From NCBI GenBank assembly GCA_910578245.1, contig CAJTPC010000007.1, positions 1 through 49,343 on the forward strand: a stretch of DNA of 49,343 nt. Direction: 5' to 3'. The translations under genes were made by a program, and so were the position numbers. This stretch comes from an uncultured Christensenella sp. GTDB taxonomy: Bacteria; Bacillota; Clostridia; Christensenellales; UBA3700. Below the pieces are notes generated by a model that was not told the origin of the DNA, made no database searches, and saw only the letters and a list, made by a program, of their open reading frames with translations. Numbering within the stretch: position 1 is the stretch's first letter; every line of letters starts with the position of its first letter. Positions 16,704-26,407 of the stretch are shown here, piece after piece.

Positions 16704-17745
16704 TCAAGTTATGCCTAAAGAACTTGTCTACGTATCCGACGATATAGTCAACGTGGGCATTGGCGTAGTAATCGACGTGCAGAATATCTACAAGTACTTT
16801 GGAGCTCTCAAGGTACTCAACGGCATCTCCTGCGCAATCAAGAAGGGCGAGAAAGTGGCGATTATAGGTCCGTCCGGTAGCGGTAAGAGTACGCTACTGA
16901 GATGTATGAACTTGCTTGAAGAGCCTACCTATGGCGAAGTATGGCTTGACGACAGTATAATTACTCCGGTTGACCCATATCTTCACAAGAATATACTTAT
17001 TACGTCCAATACGTATAAAAAGCGTATGCTCGAAGAAATTAAGACAAAACTTAACAAGGGCGAAAAAGATAAACTTGATTATGAATCGGCAATCAAAAGC
17101 GTAAATTCAGTTACGCTTGAAGAACTCTCGGATAAAGTCATTCAGCAAATCAAGCGCGAGGATATGCTCAAAAAGCGCGAGGGCTTGAAATTTAACAAGG
17201 CAGTCAAGGCTTATCGCGTCAGATACGGCGTAAACATAAACAAGGCAAGACAGCGCGTGGGCATGGTATTTCAGCACTTTAATTTGTTCAACAACTTGAC
17301 AATATTGCAAAATATGATTCTTTCGCCTGTCGGGCTTAAACTTAAGACTAAAGAAGAAGCTACGCAAAAGGCGTTGAAACTTCTTGAGAGAATAGGTCTT
17401 CTTGATAAAAAGGATGAGTACCCGTCTAAGCTCTCCGGCGGTCAAAAGCAGAGGGTAGCCATAGCAAGAGCATTGGTAATGGACCCCGAAGTAATGCTCT
17501 TTGACGAACCTACTTCCGCGCTCGATCCCGAAATGGTCGGCGAGGTGCTTTCGCTTATTAAAGATTTGGCAAACGAAGGCATGACGATGGTTATCGTAAC
17601 TCATGAAATGGGCTTTGCAAAGGAAGTAGCCAATAGAGTGCTTTTCCTTGACGGCGGAAATATTGTAGAAGAGAATACTCCCGAAGAACTATTTAATAAT
17701 CCGCAGAACGAAAGACTTAAAGACTTTTTATCCAAAGTATTATAA
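16690..17745 (+). CDS. Polar amino-acid ABC ATPase (GlnQ/HisP type) with a ~90-residue insertion
   Basis: The ATPase of the operon is 351 residues, against ~240 for typical GlnQ. Walker A GPSGSGKST (60-68), Q-loop VFQHFNLF (193-200, Q195), signature LSGGQKQRVA (248-257), Walker B VMLFDEP and switch H305 are intact. The extra length is a short N-terminal extension plus residues ~93-183, a lysine/glutamate-rich, probably helical insert between the early beta subdomain and the Q-loop, where ordinary GlnQ has about 15 residues (KLRQKIGMVFQ-like). The start is GTG at 16690 with GAGGAGG upstream; ATG 16711 (residue 8) is an alternative. A hairpin-containing repeat, not a classical terminator, follows. 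Confidence 0.93.
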   Translation: MTEDNQVMPKELVYVSDDIVNVGIGVVIDVQNIYKYFGALKVLNGISCAIKKGEKVAIIGPSGSGKSTLLRCMNLLEEPTYGEVWLDDSIITPVDPYLHKNILITSNTYKKRMLEEIKTKLNKGEKDKLDYESAIKSVNSVTLEELSDKVIQQIKREDMLKKREGLKFNKAVKAYRVRYGVNINKARQRVGMVFQHFNLFNNLTILQNMILSPVGLKLKTKEEATQKALKLLERIGLLDKKDEYPSKLSGGQKQRVAIARALVMDPEVMLFDEPTSALDPEMVGEVLSLIKDLANEGMTMVIVTHEMGFAKEVANRVLFLDGGNIVEENTPEELFNNPQNERLKDFLSKVL

Positions 17746-17748
17746 AAG

Positions 17749-17843
17749 TCGCTTCGCTCCTTACGACTGGAGCGAAGCGAAATGGAGAAATCTCAACCGC
17801 GTTGACGTCATTCTAAGCGGAGGGTAGCGAAGTCGAAGAATCT
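17749..17843. repeat. Dispersed intergenic palindromic element (REP-like)
   Basis: The element has a 12-bp perfect hairpin (TCGCTTCGCTCC, 17749-17760, with 17769-17780), then GGAGAAATCTC (17784-17794), then GACGTCATTCTAAGC...AGCGAAGTCGAAGAATCT (17805-17843). The second half resembles the GTCATTCTGAGCGAAGCGAAGAATC-type sequences scattered between genes in many bacterial genomes (recalled, not searched). It is noncoding and may serve as the 3' end of the ABC operon, though no T-run follows the hairpin. Only one full copy lies in the window. Confidence 0.55.
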
Positions 17844-17927
17844 AATTCCATATTGTTAAAAAATTATCAAACTTTATAACTTTTATTAAAATTTCCATAT
17901 TTTGTCGCAAGAAAATTAAAAATTACA

Positions 17928-17957
17928 TTGACAATACTATCGTTAATATGATAAATT
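17928..17957 (+). promoter_or_regulatory. Promoter of the giant surface-protein operon
   Basis: TTGACA (17928-17933) followed by ATGATAAATT (17948-17957), read as GATAAA with a 16-base spacer or TAAATT with 18. The leader would be about 50 bases, ending in AGGAGGG before ATG 18014. Confidence 0.65.
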
Positions 17958-18013
17958 AAGAGTGTATAAATTTATTTATATTGGATTTCTTGAGTATATT
18001 AGGAGGGAAATTT

Positions 18014-21000
18014 ATGAAATTATCTAAAGGACGCAAAATTACAGCGTTTGTTACGTTGTCGATTCTGCTCGTTGCGGTAGTGACTACGGCATGTCTATTG
18101 ACAGCGCCTGCCACATACCGTAATCCCGAGGCTATCGGACCGACGAATACGTCGGCTAGTCCTCAATACGGAATAAATCAGTACGTGCCGTCTACAAGTA
18201 ACGCATCTGTTGCTTACATAGATGTCAGTAGTAATGGCGAAGGCGGATACGTAAAGGTATTATATCCAAGCGTCATTTATATGGATAAGACGGAGAACTT
18301 GACTGATTCGGGTTATTATATCGCCTACGACTCTTATTCGTATATAAATAACAGAACTGGTGTTAATCCTTCAGGTCACGGTACGGGTATTTTTGATAAT
18401 ATCTTCGGTTCTTACGGCACTACGTTCAACGGAGATACGACGGCTTACGGAAATGCCAGGACTATGGAGACCGTCTTTACCGCTTATGGCGCGGAGAGTT
18501 ATGACTTGCTGACTACTTCTAATTCCCAGCATGCATTGGAAGTGGATAATTTGGACAAAGACGGCAATAGAAACCACGGCGTCAAAGCGCGCGTTTGGGA
18601 ACATACGAAAGATTCCGTCGGTTCCGTAGTCGGAGTCAAAATTCCTCTTACCGGTACTATAAATGATACATATAAAAACAAGGCTAACGTAGGCGCTACT
18701 TATTCGGCAAGCAATCCTGTCGCTACCTATGAAGCGATGACGGGATTTACGCTTGCGTATTCCGAATGGTATGGTAACATTTGGATTGGTAGTAAAGATT
18801 GGAAACCCTTAACAGCTTCTACAGGTTTTAGCAACGGCGGAGTTACCGGCAATTTTGCTAGCGTTCCCGGCTTTGTAAGCGTATCATACGCTAGCGGAGT
18901 TACAATGAAAATCGTAATCTACGATAAGTCAGCGTTGAACGCCGCAGTGGAAAGACTTAAGCCTTTAGCTACTGATGAAGCTAAGTATAAAGACGTCCTC
19001 AATGAAATAATGGGGGATAACAATTTCTATACCAATTTCGTAAATTCCTTTAACGCGCAAGCAGACGTGCTTACTAGCAGAGAAGTTAGTCAGGTGCAAA
19101 TAGATAATGCAACCGCCGTACTTAACGGTTACTTTGCAGTAAAAGATTTTACCTCCAGCAATATATCTACTCAATACAACGGCGTCAATGTTAATTTGGC
19201 TTCCTCTTGGTCGGGACTGAATTTGGATTTCTACAACGTTAAGGTCAACGGGGCAGAGGTCACCAGCGCCGATCAATTTGCAGTCAAGAACGTAGGAGAT
19301 TATACTCTAGAAGTTGCTCCTAAGAAGACGGTATCTTATGAGGGACAAGAATTAAATTTGCGTTGGGCAAATTATACGGACGACCCGAATGAGTATAAGG
19401 CTATCGGAACGATAAAGATTACGCCAATAAATATTGAAATCAACAACGTTAGTCAAAAAGTAACGATTCCTTACAAAAATTCCGCTTACAACGTTACTTT
19501 CGCTACCACGGCTCCAAGCGAGTTGAGTTATGACGGTAGCGGTAACGGCGTTGACGGTTGCGGTAACCAATATTTCACTAATTTGTATGAAGGAAATAGG
19601 GTATCTGTCCAACTTTCTACTGATAAGGAAACTTGGAGCAATAGTATTCCTTTGACGGATATCGGTACATCTACTATATACTATAAAGTTACTGCCGATA
19701 CGGATAACTATAATGATAGAAATGACGGCGTATTTACCGTAGAAATTGCAAAAGCCGAGTTGACTTTGGCTTTCAGCGGCAATATTGAGCAGACTTATGG
19801 CGAAGCTAAGTTGAATTCGGCTCAAATTCTAGCCAAGAGTATGATTTCTTGCGTAGCAACAAATGCTCTTGACGAGAGCGATAAAAACTGGGCTAATAGT
19901 CTAATCGGTCAAATCTTTACGCTTCGCGTAGCTTCTGCAGGCGAAACTTACAACGGAAATGAGTACTTAGGAGCAGGCGAGTACGATATACTTGCCGATG
20001 TAAATGCCGATTGGCAAGATAAAGTGGCAACCAGCGTAAATTACGATGGAAATACTTATGAAGTATTGCCTAAATCAGTATCTTTGACTTGGTCCAACAC
20101 CTCATCGTATTACGACGGCGATACCGGACACAGATCACAAGCTACTATTGCTTCTAGCGAGTTGGTCGCTAAGGATCAAGCTAAGGGCATGGAAGTTAAG
20201 GCTACCGTAAGTCTAAAAGACGGCGGTAATGCAATCAACGCCGGCACTTATGACGTAACTGTAAGTTTGGATAATAGCAACTATACGTATTCGGATACCC
20301 AGCTTTCGGCAGGTAGATTTACCATCAATCCCCGTCCTATAACGGTTACTTTGTCTGACCGCGCAAGAACGTACGGAAGTAGCGGCAACGTAATGCAAGC
20401 ATGGGACGCTTATATGAACTCGTTTAAGTCAAGCGTTGACGTAGCGGGCGTATTTTCCGTGGCTTTCGCTAATGGATTTAGCGATGGCAAGACGCCGCTT
20501 GTAGACTTGGCTTCCAATGTATTTGCTGTTAAGGTAGCTACCACGGCTAATGATTATACGTCGGGTAATAGCGCAGAGCCTGTATATGAAGGCGCTCCTG
20601 CGGATAGATATTTTAAGGTAAACGAATCAGGTTATGCAATAAGCGTAGAGGATATTGGTAATTCCAATTATACTTTAGTAAGCTGTGTAGGCGCAAAATT
20701 CGTTGTATCTCCTGCTACGATATTGTTTACGGAGTCAAGCTTGGAGTCCAAGACATACAATGGCCAAGAGCAGACAATTGCTATAGAAAACGACAAATTG
20801 CAAGAGAGAATGAGCGGTTATGAATCTGCCAACTACACTACGCTTTTTGCTGACGGTATAATCAAAGTTGAGTACAAGGTGGCCGCTCCGTCGGCTTATG
20901 CGACAAGCGATTATACTACCGATTTGAAGTTGAAACAAGCCCAAACTTATGATATAAGTTATAGAATCACCGCTCCTAACCACACTACAAGAGTGGGCAG

Positions 21001-24000
21001 TGTCAGAATACAAATCAATGTGGCTGAAGTCTATATCGACTTTACTCATTACGATGGCGCTCATTACGGCGACGCAATACCGAATTCCGACACTTTGAAA
21101 GACTTACTCAAGGTTAAGTTCTATTCGTCTGCAAATAAGACTGGCGAGCTTGAATTTGCTAAGGAGATAGCTATAAGATTGCTCGGCAGTGGCGGTGACG
21201 ACACGCTTTCAGGTAATAAAGTTAAACCGGGTAAATACAGCGCGTCCTACGTTAGAGATGATGCGGTTAGCGCAAATTACAATATCCGCTATACGCAATT
21301 AAACGGCGCTGACAGTAATATCGGCGCATATGAAATAAAGAAAAAAGAATTGCATATTATTTGGGAACAGACAGGTTCCGGCTGGGCTGAAGACGGTATG
21401 ACCTTTACATACAACGGCAATAAGCCTTTAGTAACTCCGGTTGCTGATTCTGCCGATATAGTATCCGGCGACTCAATTACGCCAGCTGAACCTAATTGGG
21501 ACAGAACGGGCGGTAACGTCGGAACTTATACCGCTACGACGTCTTTGTCAAAGCAGGATAACAGAGAAAACTATGAAATTGTCAACCCGACGGCTACCTT
21601 TACGATAGTTCCCAGATTGATTAAAATTCAGATCAAGAACCAAACTGCTACTTACGGCAACGCTAGTACCGTTCCGTTGGGAACTTCATTGATTAATCCT
21701 TCCAGCGCCGACGCGCTTTGGGGTTACGCTAGCGGTTCGCTTCAGTTTGTAAACGGTGAGTATTCCAATTTCAAACTTACTTCTGACGCGCAAAATCCGT
21801 CAGGCGGAGCAAAATACGTTGACGTAGGTAATTATGATATCCAAGTCGAGGCTATGTCAAAAGGAAGCCAAGCAGATCAAAACTACACCTTTGAAGTCGT
21901 AAAAGACGGCGTAGAGGGCGAGAGCGGTTTCAACGCTACCTTTAGCATTACTCGCGCTGCTATACATTACACCGGTAGACAGTTCAATATCCAATATGAC
22001 TTTGCGGATACGTCTAATAATACTGAAAATAATTACGTTTCTCAAGATCAAGTAAGAGCAAGAATTTCTACGGCTACACAGACGCCGCTAAGCGAATTTA
22101 ATATAGAAATGACTCAGTTGCTTGCTTGGACTGCGGATCTTGAAAGCGCAGAGGGCAAAGACGGCGAGAGTTATGGCTTGAGTGCAATTCAAGCTACTGA
22201 TCCTGCTGCTGCCGTTGGTCGCTACTATCTCTTTGTAAAGATTACGCACCCGACCAACTTCAATACGTTCTACTCCAAGATTGAAGTAAATATCCAAACC
22301 GATTGGGTATCGATTACTATCATTGGCGACGGTATCAAGGCAAGCTACGGCAATGCTACGCACTCTTCTGTGGATATTTTCAATGGATTGAAAGATCAAA
22401 TCGCTTATATTGGCGGAATTATCAATCCTGAAACAAATCATGAAGACAAAGATTATGCATTGTCGCTAATTGAAGATTACGTAAATAACGGCAAGATTGA
22501 GTTCTTCGTAGGTATGGGCGATACGATTACCCAAATGACGACCAACTCAGACTTCGGCGATTATTCGATTTTCATTAAAGTTTTGGATAGTACTTTGGAT
22601 AAGAATTTCCGTTTCTTGGACGAAGACAATAAGTCGGGTACCGGTAAGCCTACGACGAATATCAACGTTTATCACGTAGGTAAGAGAGTCGTTATAATGA
22701 ATTGGGGTAAAGACGGAAATATGGACGAAGTTTACGGCGAGCATAGCGACTTGTTGACAGATCCTAGCCCAAGCCATGTATATAGCATTGCCAATCCAAT
22801 GCCGGGCGATAACGTTCGCATAACCGTAACGTATTATAAGAAAGAAAATGGAAGATGGGTTCAAATACCTCAAGGCGAGCATGGACTTGAAGTAGGCGAA
22901 TATCTTGCAAGAGCTACTGCGGTATCTCACGATAATTACGAGGTGCCGACTGGCGACGGCAACTGGTTGGAGAAAGAGTTTGAAATTACTAAAAAGTCAT
23001 TGACAATCAAGTTGAATGACCGCAGTGATTTAACTTACGGAGCTCCAAACGCTACTAGAGATAATATCAACTACTTCCTTAACGTATATGTTGACGGTAT
23101 CGTGCGCTATAACATACTCAACGGCGATTCATTTGCGTATGACGATACTGTAGCGGACGTATTTAAGTTTGCTCTCGACTTTACGCTGGAAAGCGGTTAC
23201 ACCTACTTGCATGCAGGCAATTACACAATCACTTACGATAAAACGTTTGTCAATCCTAACTATGACATTACGTTCCAAGACGGTACGTTTACTATCGGCA
23301 AGGCTGCCGCAAGCAACGTACACTATACTCAAGCGCAAATCAACAACGTGACGTACACCGGCAAGGACATCTCGCTTATACAATCTGATATATTAGATCG
23401 TATCTCTTTGATTGGCGACGGCGTTGAGTTGTTGAATGCTCATAGAGCAATTAAGTTCTCTTGCAGATTGCAAGGTACGACGGATTTCGTTGAGAACCTT
23501 ACTGTAAAGAATGCTAGGACTTACACGCTTGACATACAGATCGATGCTCCTAACCACGAAGTACAGACCGTTACGGGAATCAACTTCACGGTTTCTCAAG
23601 CTGTCGTTAATATTTCTATGACCCAAGCCGATAAGATTTACGGCGATACGTTATCGGATATGCTTGAAGGTACCGATTTGACGACGTTCAGCGATTGGCT
23701 CAAGTCGAAGTGTAATATCGAACTTCACTACGCAGGTACCATCGAAGGTATTGACGAAGACTTTGAATTCATAGTAATAGACAGCAGTGTTGCCCCTGAC
23801 GTGCTTACCGGCATTACTCAACTTGTACCGGGTACAAGTCACAACGTTGGCACGTACAGAGTATACGTCAATATCGATAAGCTCAACGGCAACTATTCTT
23901 TCGATTTTGAGCAAAAGGCAGGTCAGACCTTTAAGTGTAACGCCAATGCTTACCGCATCGTTCCAAGAGATGCTGAGGTTACTTGGAAGTTCAACGGCGC

Positions 24001-26407
24001 AGAGGTTACGAGCGGTACTTTCAAGACAGAGTATACCGCTAGCGCAATCGAGATTATTCCTTACGTTACGGATATTGCCGATGGACAAGAGAAACAACTT
24101 GACGCAACCGGAAGAAATACCGACGTAGGTACCGGTACGGCTAAGGTGTCTGTAGACAAGACCAATGCAGATAATTTGTGGATGAACAACTACAACTTTG
24201 TCGGAGATACGTTTAATTACGAAATCACACGTAAAAATGCTACTGTCAATATTCATAACAACAGTGTAGTTTACGGCTCTGACGAAGCTAAGCTCAGCTT
24301 CTGGAAAGACGGCGTTCAAGACTATAAGAGATTTGACGTTGTAGGCGCCAACTACTTGGCAGACTTCATTAGATTGACGGTAAACGCAACGTCGTCGAGA
24401 GATTATTTGGCAGTTGCTACTTATAATATCGAAGGTAAGTGTCTTTCTAATAACTATAACGTAACTTGGAATAAAGGTACGCTTACGGTTAACGAAGTTG
24501 ATATTAACAACAATAATGAAAAGAAATACAGCCAACCTTACAACGGAGCAGACTTTGTTGCCAACGTTAAGGATATCTTGGCAAAAGGCAATTACTATAC
24601 GCTCGCAGGCGATATGACGTGGAATGACGCAACCGTATCTTACAATGCTTCGGACGCAATCATAAAAGGCATCGGCTCTTCAGACGTTGAGTATACGATT
24701 GAGGTTGCCAACCACGCTACGATAACGGGTACTCTTACTATTGAAGTCGTTCAGGCTGAACTTTGGATTACTCTTACAAAGGGAGCAAAATCAGTATACG
24801 GAAGCCCGTTGCTCACTTCAAGCGAATTATTTAAGTACGCTAAATTGAATATAGAGCAATCGACCTTGAAAACAATAGATCTCAGTAAGATTATCACGCT
24901 CAAGGTTAACATTCAAGGCGATAAGGTAAATAGCGGTTCATACACGTACGCTTATGATTGGATAAATGCAGACGATGCAGAATACTATTCAATCCACTTC
25001 GACGACACCAACGTGCTTGGTATCTATGAAGTAACAAGAAAAGAAATCAGCGTTACGTGGAACTACGACGCAGACACCAAGTATGTTTACAACGGTTTTG
25101 CGCATAGAGTCGAATATCAATTCAGTGGCGTAATTGGCAGTGATAAAGTTGAGATTGCCTCCGCTTCAAACGTATCGGCTGTAAATGCAGGCACCTATAC
25201 CGCATCTGTAGAAGGACTTGCCGGCGAGGATAGCGACAACTATACGTTCGGTTCTTCGTCAAAGCTCGAATGGAGAATATGGCCTAAAGAGATAGACGTT
25301 GAGTGGACTGCAGGAGATTTCACCTACAACGGCGCGCCTCATATGAGCGCTATCCAAAAGATGGCTGCCGCTAAGACAAGCGATTTGGCTAATGGCGACG
25401 TGTGCGAAATTTACGTTAACGTTGAGTTGGAAGATAGAATTTATGCAGGTAAGCATATGGCTGTAGCAGAGTCCACCAACTCTAACTACGTTGTACGTTC
25501 AGCTACCGCTACGTTTGAGTTCGAAATCAAAAAGGCTTTGATTTACGTAACTTGGGATAAGGACGGATTGATTTACAATGGCGAGCTCCAAGCTCCTACG
25601 CCTATAATAGAAGGAAATCAGCTTGTCGCAGGCGATGAGTGCCACTTCACGGTAGAAGGCGCTCAAAGAAACGTTAAATCTAGCGGTAACTACGTTGCTA
25701 CGGCTACGATTGATAATCCTAACTATGAAATCGTAGCAAGCACAGCTTCTACAGCGTTCAACATAATTCCTAAGGCTATCACGTTCGATTGGAATGGCGT
25801 TAATACTGAACTTACGTACATCGGCGAGCCTCAAGCTCCAAATCCAAATGCGATTGGCAAGGTCGAGGGCGACGAAGTTGAATTTACTTTCGACGGTATG
25901 CAAGAGAACGTTGGTACGGGATACGTTGCTACGGTGACCGGCATAAAGGGCAACGCCAACTACGTGATCGATTGGGACAGCCAGACCGCTGTTGCGACTG
26001 TTACGTTCTCAATCGGCAAGGGCGTCAACGGCTTCAAGGAAGAAGGATTCAAACTTCCTGCTATTCTTGATAAGTTGCCTTGGATAGACAGCAAGCCTGA
26101 AGTTAAGTTCGGTCAAGACAATCTTGTTGTTAAGTACTATTCTGATAAGAATTTGTCTAAAGAAGTAACAAATATTGATAAAGCAGGCGAAGGTAAATAC
26201 TGGGTTACGGTATTCGTAGCAGGCACTGACAACTACGATGACTTCTATCAAGTCTTCGAAGTTGAAGTTCAAGGTAGTTTGAACGTAGCAATAATTATCT
26301 TAGCATCTGTTACCGCGGTAATATTGCTCGCAGGCGCCTTGATAGTAGTACTTACTACCAATAAGTCCGGTAAAAAGAATAAACAAGAAGAAGGAGGCGC
26401 TGAATAA
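18014..26407 (+). CDS. Giant MBG/Ig-like repeat surface protein (~2797 residues)
   Basis: A secreted, membrane-anchored repeat protein. ATG 18014 follows AGGAGGG; the in-frame TTG at 17981 has no SD. The signal peptide (residues ~1-33) ends in TAPA. An N-terminal unique region (~35-390) includes a FIVAR-like helical segment (KSALNAAVERL, ~300-375). Then about 25 beta-rich modules of MBG/Ig type run to ~2670: YG modules (TYGN, IYGD), W modules (VTW...YNG...VNAGTYTA...NY) and NH modules (YTG/YNG...APNH). A membrane segment (~2755-2785) and a Lys-rich tail (NKSGKKNKQEE) end it; there is no LPXTG. Such stalks act in adhesion or matrix binding in other bacteria; the ligand here is unknown. The stop overlaps the next ATG (TAATG), linking it to the following membrane protein. 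Confidence 0.88.
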   Translation: MKLSKGRKITAFVTLSILLVAVVTTACLLTAPATYRNPEAIGPTNTSASPQYGINQYVPSTSNASVAYIDVSSNGEGGYVKVLYPSVIYMDKTENLTDSGYYIAYDSYSYINNRTGVNPSGHGTGIFDNIFGSYGTTFNGDTTAYGNARTMETVFTAYGAESYDLLTTSNSQHALEVDNLDKDGNRNHGVKARVWEHTKDSVGSVVGVKIPLTGTINDTYKNKANVGATYSASNPVATYEAMTGFTLAYSEWYGNIWIGSKDWKPLTASTGFSNGGVTGNFASVPGFVSVSYASGVTMKIVIYDKSALNAAVERLKPLATDEAKYKDVLNEIMGDNNFYTNFVNSFNAQADVLTSREVSQVQIDNATAVLNGYFAVKDFTSSNISTQYNGVNVNLASSWSGLNLDFYNVKVNGAEVTSADQFAVKNVGDYTLEVAPKKTVSYEGQELNLRWANYTDDPNEYKAIGTIKITPINIEINNVSQKVTIPYKNSAYNVTFATTAPSELSYDGSGNGVDGCGNQYFTNLYEGNRVSVQLSTDKETWSNSIPLTDIGTSTIYYKVTADTDNYNDRNDGVFTVEIAKAELTLAFSGNIEQTYGEAKLNSAQILAKSMISCVATNALDESDKNWANSLIGQIFTLRVASAGETYNGNEYLGAGEYDILADVNADWQDKVATSVNYDGNTYEVLPKSVSLTWSNTSSYYDGDTGHRSQATIASSELVAKDQAKGMEVKATVSLKDGGNAINAGTYDVTVSLDNSNYTYSDTQLSAGRFTINPRPITVTLSDRARTYGSSGNVMQAWDAYMNSFKSSVDVAGVFSVAFANGFSDGKTPLVDLASNVFAVKVATTANDYTSGNSAEPVYEGAPADRYFKVNESGYAISVEDIGNSNYTLVSCVGAKFVVSPATILFTESSLESKTYNGQEQTIAIENDKLQERMSGYESANYTTLFADGIIKVEYKVAAPSAYATSDYTTDLKLKQAQTYDISYRITAPNHTTRVGSVRIQINVAEVYIDFTHYDGAHYGDAIPNSDTLKDLLKVKFYSSANKTGELEFAKEIAIRLLGSGGDDTLSGNKVKPGKYSASYVRDDAVSANYNIRYTQLNGADSNIGAYEIKKKELHIIWEQTGSGWAEDGMTFTYNGNKPLVTPVADSADIVSGDSITPAEPNWDRTGGNVGTYTATTSLSKQDNRENYEIVNPTATFTIVPRLIKIQIKNQTATYGNASTVPLGTSLINPSSADALWGYASGSLQFVNGEYSNFKLTSDAQNPSGGAKYVDVGNYDIQVEAMSKGSQADQNYTFEVVKDGVEGESGFNATFSITRAAIHYTGRQFNIQYDFADTSNNTENNYVSQDQVRARISTATQTPLSEFNIEMTQLLAWTADLESAEGKDGESYGLSAIQATDPAAAVGRYYLFVKITHPTNFNTFYSKIEVNIQTDWVSITIIGDGIKASYGNATHSSVDIFNGLKDQIAYIGGIINPETNHEDKDYALSLIEDYVNNGKIEFFVGMGDTITQMTTNSDFGDYSIFIKVLDSTLDKNFRFLDEDNKSGTGKPTTNINVYHVGKRVVIMNWGKDGNMDEVYGEHSDLLTDPSPSHVYSIANPMPGDNVRITVTYYKKENGRWVQIPQGEHGLEVGEYLARATAVSHDNYEVPTGDGNWLEKEFEITKKSLTIKLNDRSDLTYGAPNATRDNINYFLNVYVDGIVRYNILNGDSFAYDDTVADVFKFALDFTLESGYTYLHAGNYTITYDKTFVNPNYDITFQDGTFTIGKAAASNVHYTQAQINNVTYTGKDISLIQSDILDRISLIGDGVELLNAHRAIKFSCRLQGTTDFVENLTVKNARTYTLDIQIDAPNHEVQTVTGINFTVSQAVVNISMTQADKIYGDTLSDMLEGTDLTTFSDWLKSKCNIELHYAGTIEGIDEDFEFIVIDSSVAPDVLTGITQLVPGTSHNVGTYRVYVNIDKLNGNYSFDFEQKAGQTFKCNANAYRIVPRDAEVTWKFNGAEVTSGTFKTEYTASAIEIIPYVTDIADGQEKQLDATGRNTDVGTGTAKVSVDKTNADNLWMNNYNFVGDTFNYEITRKNATVNIHNNSVVYGSDEAKLSFWKDGVQDYKRFDVVGANYLADFIRLTVNATSSRDYLAVATYNIEGKCLSNNYNVTWNKGTLTVNEVDINNNNEKKYSQPYNGADFVANVKDILAKGNYYTLAGDMTWNDATVSYNASDAIIKGIGSSDVEYTIEVANHATITGTLTIEVVQAELWITLTKGAKSVYGSPLLTSSELFKYAKLNIEQSTLKTIDLSKIITLKVNIQGDKVNSGSYTYAYDWINADDAEYYSIHFDDTNVLGIYEVTRKEISVTWNYDADTKYVYNGFAHRVEYQFSGVIGSDKVEIASASNVSAVNAGTYTASVEGLAGEDSDNYTFGSSSKLEWRIWPKEIDVEWTAGDFTYNGAPHMSAIQKMAAAKTSDLANGDVCEIYVNVELEDRIYAGKHMAVAESTNSNYVVRSATATFEFEIKKALIYVTWDKDGLIYNGELQAPTPIIEGNQLVAGDECHFTVEGAQRNVKSSGNYVATATIDNPNYEIVASTASTAFNIIPKAITFDWNGVNTELTYIGEPQAPNPNAIGKVEGDEVEFTFDGMQENVGTGYVATVTGIKGNANYVIDWDSQTAVATVTFSIGKGVNGFKEEGFKLPAILDKLPWIDSKPEVKFGQDNLVVKYYSDKNLSKEVTNIDKAGEGKYWVTVFVAGTDNYDDFYQVFEVEVQGSLNVAIIILASVTAVILLAGALIVVLTTNKSGKKNKQEEGGAE

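Noticed and set aside
17981..18013. TTG start extending the giant surface protein by 11 residues
   Set aside because: No SD precedes it, while ATG 18014 has AGGAGGG at good spacing and begins a normal signal peptide.
23651..24535. 294-codon open frame on the minus strand inside the giant surface-protein gene
   Set aside because: It lies wholly opposite a strongly supported repeat-protein gene, has no SD, and its translation shows no recognisable domain; it follows from codon bias of the sense strand.
18014..26407. LPXTG-type sortase anchoring of the giant protein
   Set aside because: The C-terminus has a membrane helix and basic tail but no LPXTG-like motif before it.
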